From positions 26,510 to 90,509 of the forward strand of contig NZ_JAMBAQ010000008.1 of NCBI RefSeq assembly GCF_023336735.1: a DNA stretch of 64,000 nt, in the 5' to 3' direction. The position numbers and the translations under genes are program-made. The DNA comes from Moraxella oculi (GTDB lineage Bacteria > Pseudomonadota > Gammaproteobacteria > Pseudomonadales > Moraxellaceae). The notes beneath the pieces were generated by a model. The model searched no databases, had not been told where the DNA came from, and saw only the letters and a list, made by a program, of their open reading frames with translations. This document shows positions 1 through 8,855 of the stretch, one piece after another. Within the stretch, counting starts at the first letter, position 1, and every line of letters starts with the position of its first letter.

Positions 1-235
1 CTTTGCTCGCATCTCTGGAGAGACCGCACCATTATTATTCACCGCTTTAAATAATCAATTTTTTAGTACAGACATGGCATCACCGATGGCAAACTTGCCG
101 AATGTCATCTATCAATTTGCGATGAGTCCTTATGATGATTGGCATGCATTGGCATGGACGGCAGCGTTATTGATAGCTTTGTCGGTATTACTGGCGAATG
201 TTGTCGCTCGATTGCTACAATCTCGCTCACATTAA
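1..235 (+). CDS. pstA: phosphate ABC transporter permease PstA (3' end)
   Basis: This is the C-terminal 77 codons of an inner-membrane permease, cut by the window edge. The visible protein begins [18 protein letters not shown] and ends with a hydrophobic membrane helix (about [21 protein letters not shown]) before TAA. The [10 protein letters not shown] segment followed by [22 protein letters not shown] is characteristic of PstA, which with PstC forms the channel for periplasmic phosphate. Its gene lies 37 bp before pstB on the same strand, the usual pstSCAB order. The start and most membrane helices are outside the window. Confidence 0.9.
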   Translation, partial: FARISGETAPLLFTALNNQFFSTDMASPMANLPNVIYQFAMSPYDDWHALAWTAALLIALSVLLANVVARLLQSRSH

Positions 236-272
236 TTAATTGATTGCTAATCTCATCATATTGGAGTAAGTC

Positions 273-1070
273 ATGAACTTTTCGGTCAGTTTTCCAGATT
301 CTAAGATTCAGAAGAGTCAGCCAAAATTAAGCGTGCAAGCATTTAACTTTTATTATGGAAAATTCCATGCATTAAAAGACATCAATTTAGACATTCCTAC
401 AAACCAAGTTACCGCTTTTATTGGACCTTCTGGCTGTGGCAAATCAACATTGCTTCGCAGCTTTAACCGCATGTATGATTTGTATAACGAAAGCCATACC
501 ACAGGTAGTATTCTGCTTGATGGCGATGACATTTTGGCTGATGGCATTGATGTCAATCTATTGCGTGCCAAAGTTGGCATGGTATTTCAAAAGCCAACAC
601 CATTTCCGATGTCCATTTATGATAATGTGGCGTTTGGTGTGAAGCTGTATGAAAAGTTGAGCAAGTCTGAGATGGATGAGCGTGTGGAATGGGCCTTAAA
701 AAAGGCGGCTTTGTGGACAGAGGTTAAGGATAAACTCAAACAATCTGGCGGCTCATTATCTGGCGGTCAACAGCAAAGATTGTGCATTGCTCGTGCGGTG
801 GCCTGTCGTCCTGAGGTGGTTTTGCTTGATGAGCCGACCTCAGCACTTGATCCGATTTCCACAGGATTTATTGAAGAGTTGATCGGTGAGTTAAAGCATG
901 ATTACACGATTGCCATCGTAACGCACAACATGCAACAAGCAGCAAGGGTTTCTGATCGCACCGCATACATGTATTTGGGTGAGTTGATCGAAATTGGCGA
1001 TACTAACATGATGTTTAGCCAGCCAAAAGTACAGGCCACGCATGATTACATCACAGGTAAATTTGGTTAA
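273..1070 (+). CDS. pstB: phosphate ABC transporter ATP-binding protein PstB
   Basis: Cytoplasmic ATPase that drives phosphate import through PstA/PstC. The 265-residue protein has Walker [10 protein letters not shown] at residues 51-59, the ABC signature [14 protein letters not shown] and Walker [14 protein letters not shown], followed by the switch histidine in IVTHNM. The length and the early [16 protein letters not shown] strand are typical of PstB. The start is supported by a GGAG Shine-Dalgarno about 6 bases upstream. It directly follows pstA and precedes phoB by about 140 bp, so transport and sensing genes are adjacent; no phoU is seen here. Members of this operon are normally induced by PhoB under phosphate limitation, but the operon promoter lies outside the window. 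Confidence 0.97.
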   Translation: MNFSVSFPDSKIQKSQPKLSVQAFNFYYGKFHALKDINLDIPTNQVTAFIGPSGCGKSTLLRSFNRMYDLYNESHTTGSILLDGDDILADGIDVNLLRAKVGMVFQKPTPFPMSIYDNVAFGVKLYEKLSKSEMDERVEWALKKAALWTEVKDKLKQSGGSLSGGQQQRLCIARAVACRPEVVLLDEPTSALDPISTGFIEELIGELKHDYTIAIVTHNMQQAARVSDRTAYMYLGELIEIGDTNMMFSQPKVQATHDYITGKFG

Positions 1071-1209
1071 TTTTTTGGCTTGTTATTTCATGTCTTTAAT
1101 GTTACATTGCTAGGAAGTTGCACAGATAATCAGATTGAGTGCGTCAGTCTTGATGGGTTTGTGCGGTTGTCGTGCAATCAAGTAGGGCAGAGCTTTATAA
1201 GGAAAATCT

Positions 1210-1914
1210 ATGTCAAGTAGCCGACCGAGTGTTTTGGTGGTTGAAGATGAGTCATCAATCCAAAGGCTGATTGAGTTTGCATTGGTGCAGGCGGGGTTTG
1301 GTGTGTTGCTGGTGGACAGTGCAGAGGCTGCCAAAGTCGTTATTGATGACAAGTTGCCTGATGTGCTACTGCTTGACTGGATGCTGCCTAAAATGTCTGG
1401 TGTGGAGTTTGCCAAAGAGTTGCGATCATCTGACCGTACAAGTGATTTGCCCATCATCATGCTGACCGCACGCAGCGAAGAGAATGATAAAGAATTGGGT
1501 CTGAATTGGGGTGCTGATGATTATGTTACCAAGCCATTTAGTCCACGAGAATTGGTGGCACGCATCAAAGCATTACTTCGCCGACGAGCTCCACAAAAGA
1601 CCGACAGCATTGTTAAGGTTGGGCGTTTGACTTTAAGCCCACAGGATCATCAAGTCATGGTTGATGACACGCCAGTGCATTTTGGACCGACAGAATTTAA
1701 GTTGTTGCATTTTTTTATGACGCATACGGATCGCATTTATAGCCGTGCAGAGTTGTTGGATTTGGTATGGGGTGATCACATATTCATAGAAGAGCGTACG
1801 GTTGATGTTCATATCAGACGGCTTAGACGAGAGTTAGAGTCATCAGGTGTTGCTCATTATGTGCAGACGGTACGGGGCGTTGGCTATGGTTTTGGGGCGA
1901 AAGGCATAGGTTGA
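1210..1914 (+). CDS. phoB: phosphate regulon response regulator PhoB
   Basis: DNA-binding response regulator of the OmpR/PhoB family, 234 residues. The N-terminal receiver domain carries the acidic pair in VVEDE, the phospho-acceptor Asp56 in LLLDWMLP, the conserved Thr in MLTARSEE and the Lys in YVTKPFSPREL. The C-terminal winged helix runs from about residue 130 and contains GPTEFKLLHFF and EERTVDVHIRRLRREL. Its stop codon overlaps the start of the next gene (TGATG), so it is translationally coupled to the histidine kinase. The position after pstB and next to the kinase makes PhoB by far the best call. Confidence 0.95.
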   Translation: MSSSRPSVLVVEDESSIQRLIEFALVQAGFGVLLVDSAEAAKVVIDDKLPDVLLLDWMLPKMSGVEFAKELRSSDRTSDLPIIMLTARSEENDKELGLNWGADDYVTKPFSPRELVARIKALLRRRAPQKTDSIVKVGRLTLSPQDHQVMVDDTPVHFGPTEFKLLHFFMTHTDRIYSRAELLDLVWGDHIFIEERTVDVHIRRLRRELESSGVAHYVQTVRGVGYGFGAKGIG

Positions 1915-3215
1915 TGTGGCAAGCGATTTTTGTCCTGATGATGGCTTTTTTAATGGGCGCTTCTTTATTTGTGTTGGTGGGTGAAAGAGAGGCTTTCGTT
2001 GGTATCATTGGTGTGCTTTTGGTGTGGAATTTGTATCATTGTCTGCATTTACACCGCTTATTATGTTGGCTTGATAATAAACAACAAATGCTTCCCAAGG
2101 TGATGTCATCTCACTTTGATAGAAGTTTGGGGGGTTGGCAACTGATTTTTGATAAACTGACCGCCAATCAGTATAAGCAAATCAAGCATAAACAGCGACT
2201 TAATGCCACCATTCATCGACTCAACCGCATGATGGCAAGTTTGCCGAGTGCGTTAGTCATTGTTAACGACAAAGGGATTATTGAGTGGAAGAATGCCAAA
2301 GCTGATGCTTATTTGGGTTTGGATACCTCATTAAAAATGCCCATCAAGCAACAAATCGCCCATGAAGAATTTCACGCTTTGTTTGATGTTGCTTCTAGCC
2401 AAGGTGTTGAAGAGGTAAAGATTACCTTGAATCAAAAAACACTATTAATCACCATCATTCCCATAGAATCTGGAGCGACAATGCTCATTGCCAGCGACAT
2501 CAGTGCCACCGAACAGCTTCACAACTCAAAGAGTATTTTTATTGCCAATGTCAGTCATGAATTGCGTACGCCCTTGACCGTCATTCAAGGATTTTTAGAG
2601 ATGCTGGAAAATGACGCTTTGGAGCAGGAATTACGCCGTGAATTTGTTGGCTTGATGCAAAAAGAGGCTCTAAGAATGATGGAGCTTATCGAAGGGCTTT
2701 TGACTTTATCTCGATTGGAAAATGATCAGCATAATTTTGATACCGAACCCGTCTGTTTATCGCAAATGATCATGGGCATCTGTACCGATGTTGCTGCGTT
2801 AAGTGATGGGCATTGCATTACAAGCCATATTTGCCCTGATGTTTGGGTTGATGGTGTGTATAAAGAGTTATACAGTGTGTTTAGCAATCTGATTGTTAAT
2901 GCCATTCGCCATACTGAACATGGCACACAGATTGAGGTGAATCTGTTTTGTGATGATGATATTGTTTTTGTTGTTAAAGATGATGGTGAGGGGATTGCCA
3001 GTGAACATTTGGTTCATTTGACGGAGCGATTTTATCGAGTGGATCAAGGCAGAAGCCGAAAGACAGGTGGTAGTGGGTTGGGACTTGCCATTGCCAAACA
3101 TGCTGTGGCTCGACATGATGGAGTTTTGAGTGTGGAGAGTTGTGTGGGTGAAGGAAGTGTTTTTACTGTCAGATTGCCAAAGTCAGCCAATCATGCGATT
3201 CTTGGCTCTACTTAA
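1914..3215 (+). CDS. phoR: phosphate regulon sensor histidine kinase PhoR
   Basis: Membrane sensor kinase partner of PhoB, about 433 residues. Two hydrophobic helices occupy roughly residues 5-45 with almost no periplasmic loop, as in PhoR, which senses through PstSCAB/PhoU rather than directly. A PAS-like region (about 105-200) precedes the dimerisation/phospho-acceptor H box IANVSHELRTPL (His at about 215). The N box NLIVNAIRHT, G1 DDGEGI, F box RFYRVD and G2 GGSGLGLAIAK complete the catalytic domain. The ATG at 1914 shares its A with the phoB stop; a TTG one codon earlier (1911) is also possible. Confidence 0.93.
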   Translation: MWQAIFVLMMAFLMGASLFVLVGEREAFVGIIGVLLVWNLYHCLHLHRLLCWLDNKQQMLPKVMSSHFDRSLGGWQLIFDKLTANQYKQIKHKQRLNATIHRLNRMMASLPSALVIVNDKGIIEWKNAKADAYLGLDTSLKMPIKQQIAHEEFHALFDVASSQGVEEVKITLNQKTLLITIIPIESGATMLIASDISATEQLHNSKSIFIANVSHELRTPLTVIQGFLEMLENDALEQELRREFVGLMQKEALRMMELIEGLLTLSRLENDQHNFDTEPVCLSQMIMGICTDVAALSDGHCITSHICPDVWVDGVYKELYSVFSNLIVNAIRHTEHGTQIEVNLFCDDDIVFVVKDDGEGIASEHLVHLTERFYRVDQGRSRKTGGSGLGLAIAKHAVARHDGVLSVESCVGEGSVFTVRLPKSANHAILGST

Positions 3216-3436
3216 TCTTTTTAAAAGAGCGGGTTGTTTGCGGTCAGTGATTCGTGCTTGAAAGATGGTGTGTCTGCTGTGTCAATGCAATATGGGTCAA
3301 TGTTTGCCATATGCTAAGTATTACCAACGACATCTTTTGTGCGCTGATAATCAGTGTGTGGGGGTGTTTTTGGGTTGATTTATGTGGTTCGTATTGATCA
3401 ATGATGGTCGTGATTTGTCATGTGGTGTGCATAAAA

Positions 3437-3467
3437 AAAATAAGATTGGCAAAACCAATCTTATTTT
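3437..3467. terminator. bidirectional hairpin terminator
   Basis: A 13-bp perfect inverted repeat (arms AAAATAAGATTGG and CCAATCTTATTTT) has A-rich sequence on the left and T-rich sequence on the right. It lies just beyond the yebC stop and can end leftward transcription of yebC and rightward read-through from phoR. The 220 bp between phoR and this hairpin shows no gene. Confidence 0.8.
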
Positions 3468-3474
3468 TATTCGT

Positions 3475-4224
3475 TTAGGCGTCTAACTGTGCCATCACTT
3501 CATCACTAAAATTGACATTGGTATAAACCTCTTGGACATCATCTAAGTCTTCTAGCATGTCAATCATTTTAAGTACTTTTTGGGCATCGTCAATGTCATC
3601 AATGTCTGCTGTGGTGCTTGGTGACATGGTTACTTCCATATTATCTGCTTTTAAATCAGCTGCTAGCAGGGCATCCACCACCGAGCCAAAATCATTTGGT
3701 TCAGTAATGACAAGTAAGCTTTCGCCGTCGTTTTCAATATCAGTCGCTCCTGCCTCTAGGGCGATTTCCATGACTTTATCTTCTAGCGAAACATCATTAA
3801 ATACAATCTCTCCACGCTTAGAGAATAAATACGCCACAGAGCCACTTGTGCCAAGGTTGCCACCGTGTTTGGAAAAGGCATGACGAACTTCGCCCACAGT
3901 GCGATTCACATTATCAGTCATGGTCTCTACGATGACCGCAACGCCACCCACACCATAGCCTTCATAGGTGATTTCTTGAACATTATCGCCTTCACCACCG
4001 CCTTGACCACGCTCAATGGCACGCTTGATGACATCTTTGGTCATGTTGGCGGCGTTGGCTTTTTCTAGTACGGCGCGCAGGCGAGGGTTGTTTGCTGGGT
4101 CTGGATCGCCACCTTTGCTGGCGGAGACGATTTCACGAATGATTTTGGTAAAAATCTTGCCTTTAGCGGCATCTTGCTTGGCTTTGCGATGTTTGATGTT
4201 TGCCCACTTACTATGACCTGCCAT
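3475..4224 (-). CDS. yebC: YebC/PmpR-family transcriptional regulator / translation factor
   Basis: YebC/TACO1-family protein of 249 residues. The family start [20 protein letters not shown] is intact, followed by the [25 protein letters not shown] and [14 protein letters not shown] signatures. An upstream in-frame start (4269) would add 15 unrelated residues, so 4224 is preferred; AAGG about 8 bases before it serves as ribosome site. Proteins of this family have been described as DNA-binding regulators and, more recently, as factors that help ribosomes through difficult proline stretches. It is normally linked to ruvC, but here it stands alone between phoR and the potassium channel. Confidence 0.95.
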   Translation of the reverse strand: MAGHSKWANIKHRKAKQDAAKGKIFTKIIREIVSASKGGDPDPANNPRLRAVLEKANAANMTKDVIKRAIERGQGGGEGDNVQEITYEGYGVGGVAVIVETMTDNVNRTVGEVRHAFSKHGGNLGTSGSVAYLFSKRGEIVFNDVSLEDKVMEIALEAGATDIENDGESLLVITEPNDFGSVVDALLAADLKADNMEVTMSPSTTADIDDIDDAQKVLKMIDMLEDLDDVQEVYTNVNFSDEVMAQLDA

Positions 4225-4463
4225 AATGCACCTTTTAAACAGAAATGATAAAAATGGGTTATTATACAATTTTTGATAAAATTTGCCAATGTGTTAGCAA
4301 CAATAGAGGCGGTTGTGCTTGGTGCTGGGTAATGAAAACATGAGATTGTTGCCATGATGGTCATTAATGTGTCTTTGATGACACTAGATGACAATATTTG
4401 TTGCAATGTCATGCCAAAATTTTGTAAAAAAACTACCTTATGCCTGCAGCTTTGTTATAAAAT

Positions 4464-5315
4464 ATGAGCAAAAAGTCATTGACATCACCCATGAATCTCA
4501 CGAAAAAACACACTCCCTTAAAAGAACGAATTTACATCGTCATTGAAGGCACGGATACCCGCATCGGTAAGCTTTTTGATGTGTTGTTGCTTATTGCGAT
4601 TGCATTGAGTGTGATGGTTGTCATGCTTGATAGTGTGCTTATTTTGCGCCTTGAATATGGTCGGCTGTTTTTTTATGCCGAATGGTTTTTTACAGTATTA
4701 TTTACCATTGAGTACGGACTTCGGTTGTACTCTGCACCCAATCGTAAGCGATATGTGTTCAGTTTTTTTGGGTTGGTGGATTTGCTCGCCTTGTTACCCA
4801 GCTATCTGAGTTTATTTTTTATGGGTGCACAGTATCTGCTTGTGGTGCGAGTATTAAGGATTTTGCGTGTTTTTCGTGTATTCAAACTGCATTCTTACAT
4901 GCATCAAGCAGGGTTTTTGGCGGCAGCATTTAAGACATCGCAGCATAAAATCATCGTGTTCTTTTTATCTTTGTTGTTATTGGTTACGATTTTTGGTTCG
5001 GTGCTGTATGTGACAGAAGGGCCTGAAAATGGCTTTACAAGTATCCCTTTATCCATCTATTGGGCGGTGGTAACACTGACGACCGTAGGGTATGGAGACA
5101 TCTCCCCTAAGACACCAATTGGTCAAGCGATCGCGTCGATGGTGATGATCACAGGTTATGCCATCATTGCTGTGCCAACAGGAATTTTTACCGCAGAGCT
5201 TACTCGCACAATGCGACCACAACTCCATCCAATCGCTTGCTCTAAGTGTGGTAAGTTTGGTCATGCGTCTAACGCCAAGTTTTGTGATCGCTGTGGTCAT
5301 GACTTGCATTTATGA
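4464..5315 (+). CDS. voltage-gated-type potassium channel with C-terminal zinc ribbon
   Basis: Inner-membrane cation channel of 283 residues. Six hydrophobic segments lie between about residues 35 and 240. The fourth is arginine-rich (LRILRVFRVFKLH), as in voltage sensors, and the pore loop has the K+ selectivity filter TLTTVGYGD. After the last helix the cytoplasmic tail ends in a treble-clef-like zinc ribbon, CSKCGKFGHASNAKFCDRCGHDLHL, with two CxxC pairs. It is a single gene facing the TonB receptor, separated by a shared hairpin. Ion selectivity follows from the filter; the gating stimulus is not shown by the sequence. Confidence 0.88.
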   Translation: MSKKSLTSPMNLTKKHTPLKERIYIVIEGTDTRIGKLFDVLLLIAIALSVMVVMLDSVLILRLEYGRLFFYAEWFFTVLFTIEYGLRLYSAPNRKRYVFSFFGLVDLLALLPSYLSLFFMGAQYLLVVRVLRILRVFRVFKLHSYMHQAGFLAAAFKTSQHKIIVFFLSLLLLVTIFGSVLYVTEGPENGFTSIPLSIYWAVVTLTTVGYGDISPKTPIGQAIASMVMITGYAIIAVPTGIFTAELTRTMRPQLHPIACSKCGKFGHASNAKFCDRCGHDLHL

Positions 5316-5325
5316 TGGAATTAAC

Positions 5326-5358
5326 AAAAAAAGCCAGTAAAAACTCACCGGCTTTTTT
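5326..5358. terminator. bidirectional terminator between channel and TonB receptor
   Basis: The inverted repeat AAAAAAGCC ... GGCTTTTTT, with an inner GT/AC pair, lies between the two convergent stops. The A-tract and T-tract on the two sides suit termination in both directions. Confidence 0.8.
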
Positions 5359-5366
5359 GGCGGCTG

Positions 5367-7931
5367 TCAGAATTGATAAGTCAATGAGATGGTGTAATTG
5401 CGACCAGGAGCGGTGTAGCGATTAAAGCCATGACCATCACCATCAACCATATTATTCACATTGGTGTTGCTAAACATTCTTAATGTTTCCCAAGGAATGT
5501 ATTTGACATTGGTGATGTTATAAATGCCAGCATTTAGAATGAATGCGTCTTTTTTGCCAAATCTTTTTGAGCCATACAAGTCATAAATCAGCACATTACG
5601 ACTGCGATTGGCGTGCTTGTAAGTTTCTACAGACTCGGTGTATCCTGTACGAACACGGTCAATCTTGGTGTATTTGCCCGTCGTAGCATCTTTGGCGTAG
5701 CCATCATAGGTGCAGTAGTATTCATAGCCAGTATAAGGACATTCACGAGTGGTCATCTCAAACTTTGGTGTGATGGCAATCCCTTTGGTGCTTTCGGGAT
5801 TTTTTGCACGAATGCTACGCAACCGCCCATGGATTTCCCAGTTGCCATTAGGGGAGATGTAATCTGCACCCAAAATAAGACTGGCGGGTGTGGCAGCCAA
5901 TGTGTTGATTTTCAGCTTACCATCGTGATCGGTTTCTACCCATGCGTGATCTTTGGAGGTGTGGTAGTTGGCGGATACATGAAATTTGCCAGCCAAATTC
6001 AGCTTATCAGATAAATCGCTTTGTATGCCAACTTTCATCCCTTTAATTTCAGCGGTGTCTAAGTTGGTTGATTGTAAGCATATGGCTCGACCATTACAAC
6101 CGCCAGTATCATCATTCCAAAATTTGGTGTGAATGAACTGTTTGTATTTAGAAAGATAGCCTGAAAGGTTTATCTGGGTGTTTGAGGTTGGGGAAATTTT
6201 CAACGCCAATTCTTGATTAAGGGATTTTTCTGCCTTTAAATCATAATTGGGGACTTCCATGACCCCAAGCCCTTGGAAGTTGCGATAAATTTGTGTGCCA
6301 GTCGGTGCGACAAAGCCTGTGCCAATTTTGTATTGAGCGGTAAGCTTTTGTTGGATGAGTTCGTAATCAAAAACGCCACCCCAGCTGACTTGGCTGTGCT
6401 TGGTTGGCTCTAGGCTTTTTCCTGCTCGATAATTTTCACAAAAACCACCAGAGGCGTTGTTGGTAACGCAAGTCTGATGCACGCGTGCGTTTTCATCATA
6501 ACCAAAGACATCGGTTTGGAAATACGGTTGGTATTGATAATCATCATAACGCACGCCCAAGGTGGATTTTAGGCGTTTACCAAATCGAATGATGTCAATC
6601 AAGGCGATGTGATGACTGTCTTTTTTGACATCTGAAAAGGTGTAATTTAAGTAGCTGGGTGAGCCATCTTCTTTGAGTACTGTTGCCGATGTGCTGCGAT
6701 CACTGCGTGTCTTGGACGCATTGAGTATGAATTTGTGTTCGCCAGCATTGCCCAAGTCGAATAAGGTGCTTGTTATGTTTAGGTCGTATTGGTCGCTTGT
6801 GGTGTTGGTTGGGCGATATTCTCGACGATCAAAACTAACCTTATTTTGTGAATCTCTGTCATACACCCAAGTATCTGCCAAGCCTAGTACTTTGGCATGT
6901 GTGTAGTGCAATGCAAGCTCATCGATGGGACCACTTAAAGTCTGATAACGATAGTTAGCACCATAGCTTTTTAGCTGCTCTTTATCCTTGGCACGGCGTG
7001 GACCGACACTGGTACGAGAGCCGTAGCTGGCATTAATATCAGTATTCATGACAGTGTCTTTATTTTGGTAGATGCCATGCAATCCGAAACGATGATTGTC
7101 ATTGGCATGAAAATACAGTTTTGCCAAAAGGCTGTCTTGGGTGGCATTTGCTGCTTGTGGATGGCGTAGGGATTTTAATGAGTGACTGGGAATGTGATCC
7201 TTAGAATAAATGTATGCCAAATTGTCAATTTCTTGCTTGTCATGCTTTTTTAGGTCATGATTTTTAAGTTCATGCCCTTCACGGCGAGCATAATTTACTA
7301 AAAATTCTGCCTGATCATACACGCCTGCCAAGCCAATCGTCGCTAAATTCTCTTCATTTTTACTGGCATGACTAACTTTGGCATAACCCCCTAAATGACC
7401 CTGCTTGACCAAATGATGAGGTTCTTTGGTGCGGTAAGAGATGGCACCGCCCACAGCGCCAGAACCAGAAACCAAACTGTCAGCACCAGCAGCAATACGC
7501 ACGCCAGCCATCATTTCAAGATCTGGGTTGAATCTGCCTTCATACATGTATCCGTATGGCGAAAAGATTTCATTCACTTCCACCTCCGGTAAGGAGATGC
7601 CATCGATGTTCATTGCCACACGATTGCCGTCCACGCCACGAATGGCAAAGCCTTTATTGCCATAGCGACCCACCTCAGCGACATCAACCTCGGTATTGTA
7701 TCGAACAAGGTCTTGGGCGTTTTGAATGTTTTGTTCATCAAGCATGCGGCGATTAAGCACTTTTTCACCGATTTGCTCGGTTGGTGTGGCATTGAGTGTC
7801 ACTTGGAGTGTTTCAAGCGTGATGTTATTGTCATCATTATCCTTGGCATGAGCTTGTGAGGCATCAATCATGAGTGCAGGTACAATGATGGCAAGTAAGG
7901 CTTTTTTGGTGGTGAAGGCAGGTAATCTCAT
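5367..7931 (-). CDS. TonB-dependent receptor, haemoglobin/transferrin/lactoferrin family
   Basis: Outer-membrane receptor of 854 residues. A Sec signal peptide (MRLPAFTTKKALLAIIVPAL..., cleavage near SQAHA-K) is followed by a probable TonB box in LETLQVT and the plug domain (about 45-175), with NAQDLVRYNTEVDVAE, GFAIRGVDGNRVAMNIDGI and GADSLVSGSGAVGGAISYRTKEP. These plug motifs fit the haemoglobin/transferrin/lactoferrin receptor family. The barrel ends in YTISLTYQF with a C-terminal Phe. Four cysteines in two pairs lie in predicted barrel loops. It is monocistronic with no lipoprotein partner beside it. The ligand (haem, haemoglobin or other host protein) cannot be decided from sequence alone. 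An 8-bp inverted repeat beside the likely promoter may be its operator. Confidence 0.88.
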   Translation of the reverse strand: MRLPAFTTKKALLAIIVPALMIDASQAHAKDNDDNNITLETLQVTLNATPTEQIGEKVLNRRMLDEQNIQNAQDLVRYNTEVDVAEVGRYGNKGFAIRGVDGNRVAMNIDGISLPEVEVNEIFSPYGYMYEGRFNPDLEMMAGVRIAAGADSLVSGSGAVGGAISYRTKEPHHLVKQGHLGGYAKVSHASKNEENLATIGLAGVYDQAEFLVNYARREGHELKNHDLKKHDKQEIDNLAYIYSKDHIPSHSLKSLRHPQAANATQDSLLAKLYFHANDNHRFGLHGIYQNKDTVMNTDINASYGSRTSVGPRRAKDKEQLKSYGANYRYQTLSGPIDELALHYTHAKVLGLADTWVYDRDSQNKVSFDRREYRPTNTTSDQYDLNITSTLFDLGNAGEHKFILNASKTRSDRSTSATVLKEDGSPSYLNYTFSDVKKDSHHIALIDIIRFGKRLKSTLGVRYDDYQYQPYFQTDVFGYDENARVHQTCVTNNASGGFCENYRAGKSLEPTKHSQVSWGGVFDYELIQQKLTAQYKIGTGFVAPTGTQIYRNFQGLGVMEVPNYDLKAEKSLNQELALKISPTSNTQINLSGYLSKYKQFIHTKFWNDDTGGCNGRAICLQSTNLDTAEIKGMKVGIQSDLSDKLNLAGKFHVSANYHTSKDHAWVETDHDGKLKINTLAATPASLILGADYISPNGNWEIHGRLRSIRAKNPESTKGIAITPKFEMTTRECPYTGYEYYCTYDGYAKDATTGKYTKIDRVRTGYTESVETYKHANRSRNVLIYDLYGSKRFGKKDAFILNAGIYNITNVKYIPWETLRMFSNTNVNNMVDGDGHGFNRYTAPGRNYTISLTYQF

Positions 7932-7997
7932 AAAAATCCTTAAAGAGTGGTCAAAAGATGAATAAAAACATCAAGGTCATTGTAACACTTGTGTTGT

Positions 7998-8026
7998 ATT
8001 ATATCTTAGTTGTGCCATTCATGTAA
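7998..8026 (-). promoter_or_regulatory. putative promoter of the TonB receptor
   Basis: On the minus strand a perfect TATAAT (7998-8003) is preceded 17 bp upstream by TTACAT (8021-8026), a partial -35 match. It lies about 67 bp before the receptor start, with a symmetrical repeat immediately upstream. The -35 match is weak, so the call depends mainly on the -10. Confidence 0.45.
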
Positions 8027-8045
8027 ATAAGAGTTCATCTTATTT
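8025..8045. promoter_or_regulatory. 8-bp perfect inverted repeat, candidate operator
   Basis: The arms AAATAAGA (8025-8032) and TCTTATTT (8038-8045) are exact reverse complements around a 5-bp centre, GTTCA. The site overlaps the putative -35 of the TonB receptor in a divergent intergenic region. The dyad is typical of a dimeric regulator site. It does not match the textbook Fur consensus well, so the binding protein is unknown. Confidence 0.4.
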
Positions 8046-8108
8046 GAATACAATTCGCAATGATGCTTTTTGTCCGAATAAATAGTCGTTGTCAATGATC
8101 ATTTGGCG

Positions 8109-8114
8109 TATAAT
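8109..8114 (+). promoter_or_regulatory. -10 element upstream of the rhomboid gene
   Basis: A perfect TATAAT lies 30 bp before the rhomboid start. No good -35 sits at 16-18 bp; TTGTCA (8089-8094) is only 14 bp away. A 10-bp palindrome, AATGATCATT (8094-8103), lies between the two and could be a regulator site. Confidence 0.4.
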
Positions 8115-8144
8115 ATTCAATATTTTATCAACCGATGACTGGTC

Positions 8145-8855
8145 ATGAATATTCAAACTTTCTATCAAAAAGCCCCTATGACTTTGCTTTGCATCCTAAG
8201 TTTTGTGTGCGTTGCTTTATCTCAGCTGCTGTTGGGCGTTAATTTTGATCAGCCAAGTTTTGATGAGTTGATTCGTTTTGGGGCAAACTTTCTGCCTTTA
8301 ACACTGGCAGATGAACCCTGGCGTTTGCTGTCTGGCGTGTTTTTACACATAGGTCTCATCCATTTGTTACTTAACAGTTTTGCCATGTATTATTTTGGGC
8401 AGGTTGTGGAAGGGATTGTTGGTAGGTCATTATTTTTGGCGGTATTTTTGCTTTCAGCGATTGGGGGTAATTTACTCAGTTTATTCGTTACTTGGCAGAG
8501 TGTGATGAATGGTGGCTTGGCAAATGTATCGGCAGGGGCATCAGGTGGCATCATGGGGCTTGGTTCATTTTTGCTTGTCGTTGCCATATTTAAAATACCA
8601 ACGGCTTTTGTGCTTGATGCTAAAAATTTGTTTATCGTGATGGCGATCAACCTTGTCATGGGGTTTGCCTTGCCTGGGATTGATAACGCAGGACATGTTG
8701 GCGGTGTGATGGTGGGCTTGCTGTTTGGCGGTGTGTTTGTTTTGTCATCGAAAACAACATTGCCAAAGATGAGTGTTTGGGTGTTGGCGGTGTTATTACT
8801 GGTGGCGTTTGTATTGATTTGGTGGCAACTGCACATGCAACTGTGGCATGATTAA
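8145..8855 (+). CDS. rhomboid-family intramembrane serine protease
   Basis: Inner-membrane protease of 236 residues with about six transmembrane helices. The catalytic serine is Ser133 in SAGASGGIMGL (the GxSG motif) and the partner histidine is His184 in NAGHVGGVMVG; the HIGLIHLLLNSFAMYYFG segment is the usual rhomboid L1-loop/helix 2 region. It cleaves other membrane proteins within the bilayer; the substrate is unknown. Its last four bases overlap the end of the convergent lpxH. No N-terminal cytoplasmic domain like that of GlpG is present. Confidence 0.93.
   Translation: MNIQTFYQKAPMTLLCILSFVCVALSQLLLGVNFDQPSFDELIRFGANFLPLTLADEPWRLLSGVFLHIGLIHLLLNSFAMYYFGQVVEGIVGRSLFLAVFLLSAIGGNLLSLFVTWQSVMNGGLANVSAGASGGIMGLGSFLLVVAIFKIPTAFVLDAKNLFIVMAINLVMGFALPGIDNAGHVGGVMVGLLFGGVFVLSSKTTLPKMSVWVLAVLLLVAFVLIWWQLHMQLWHD

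Noticed and set aside
8025..8103. Fur box for the TonB receptor
   Set aside because: Neither dyad in this gap matches GATAATGATAATCATTATC well; kept only as unidentified operators.
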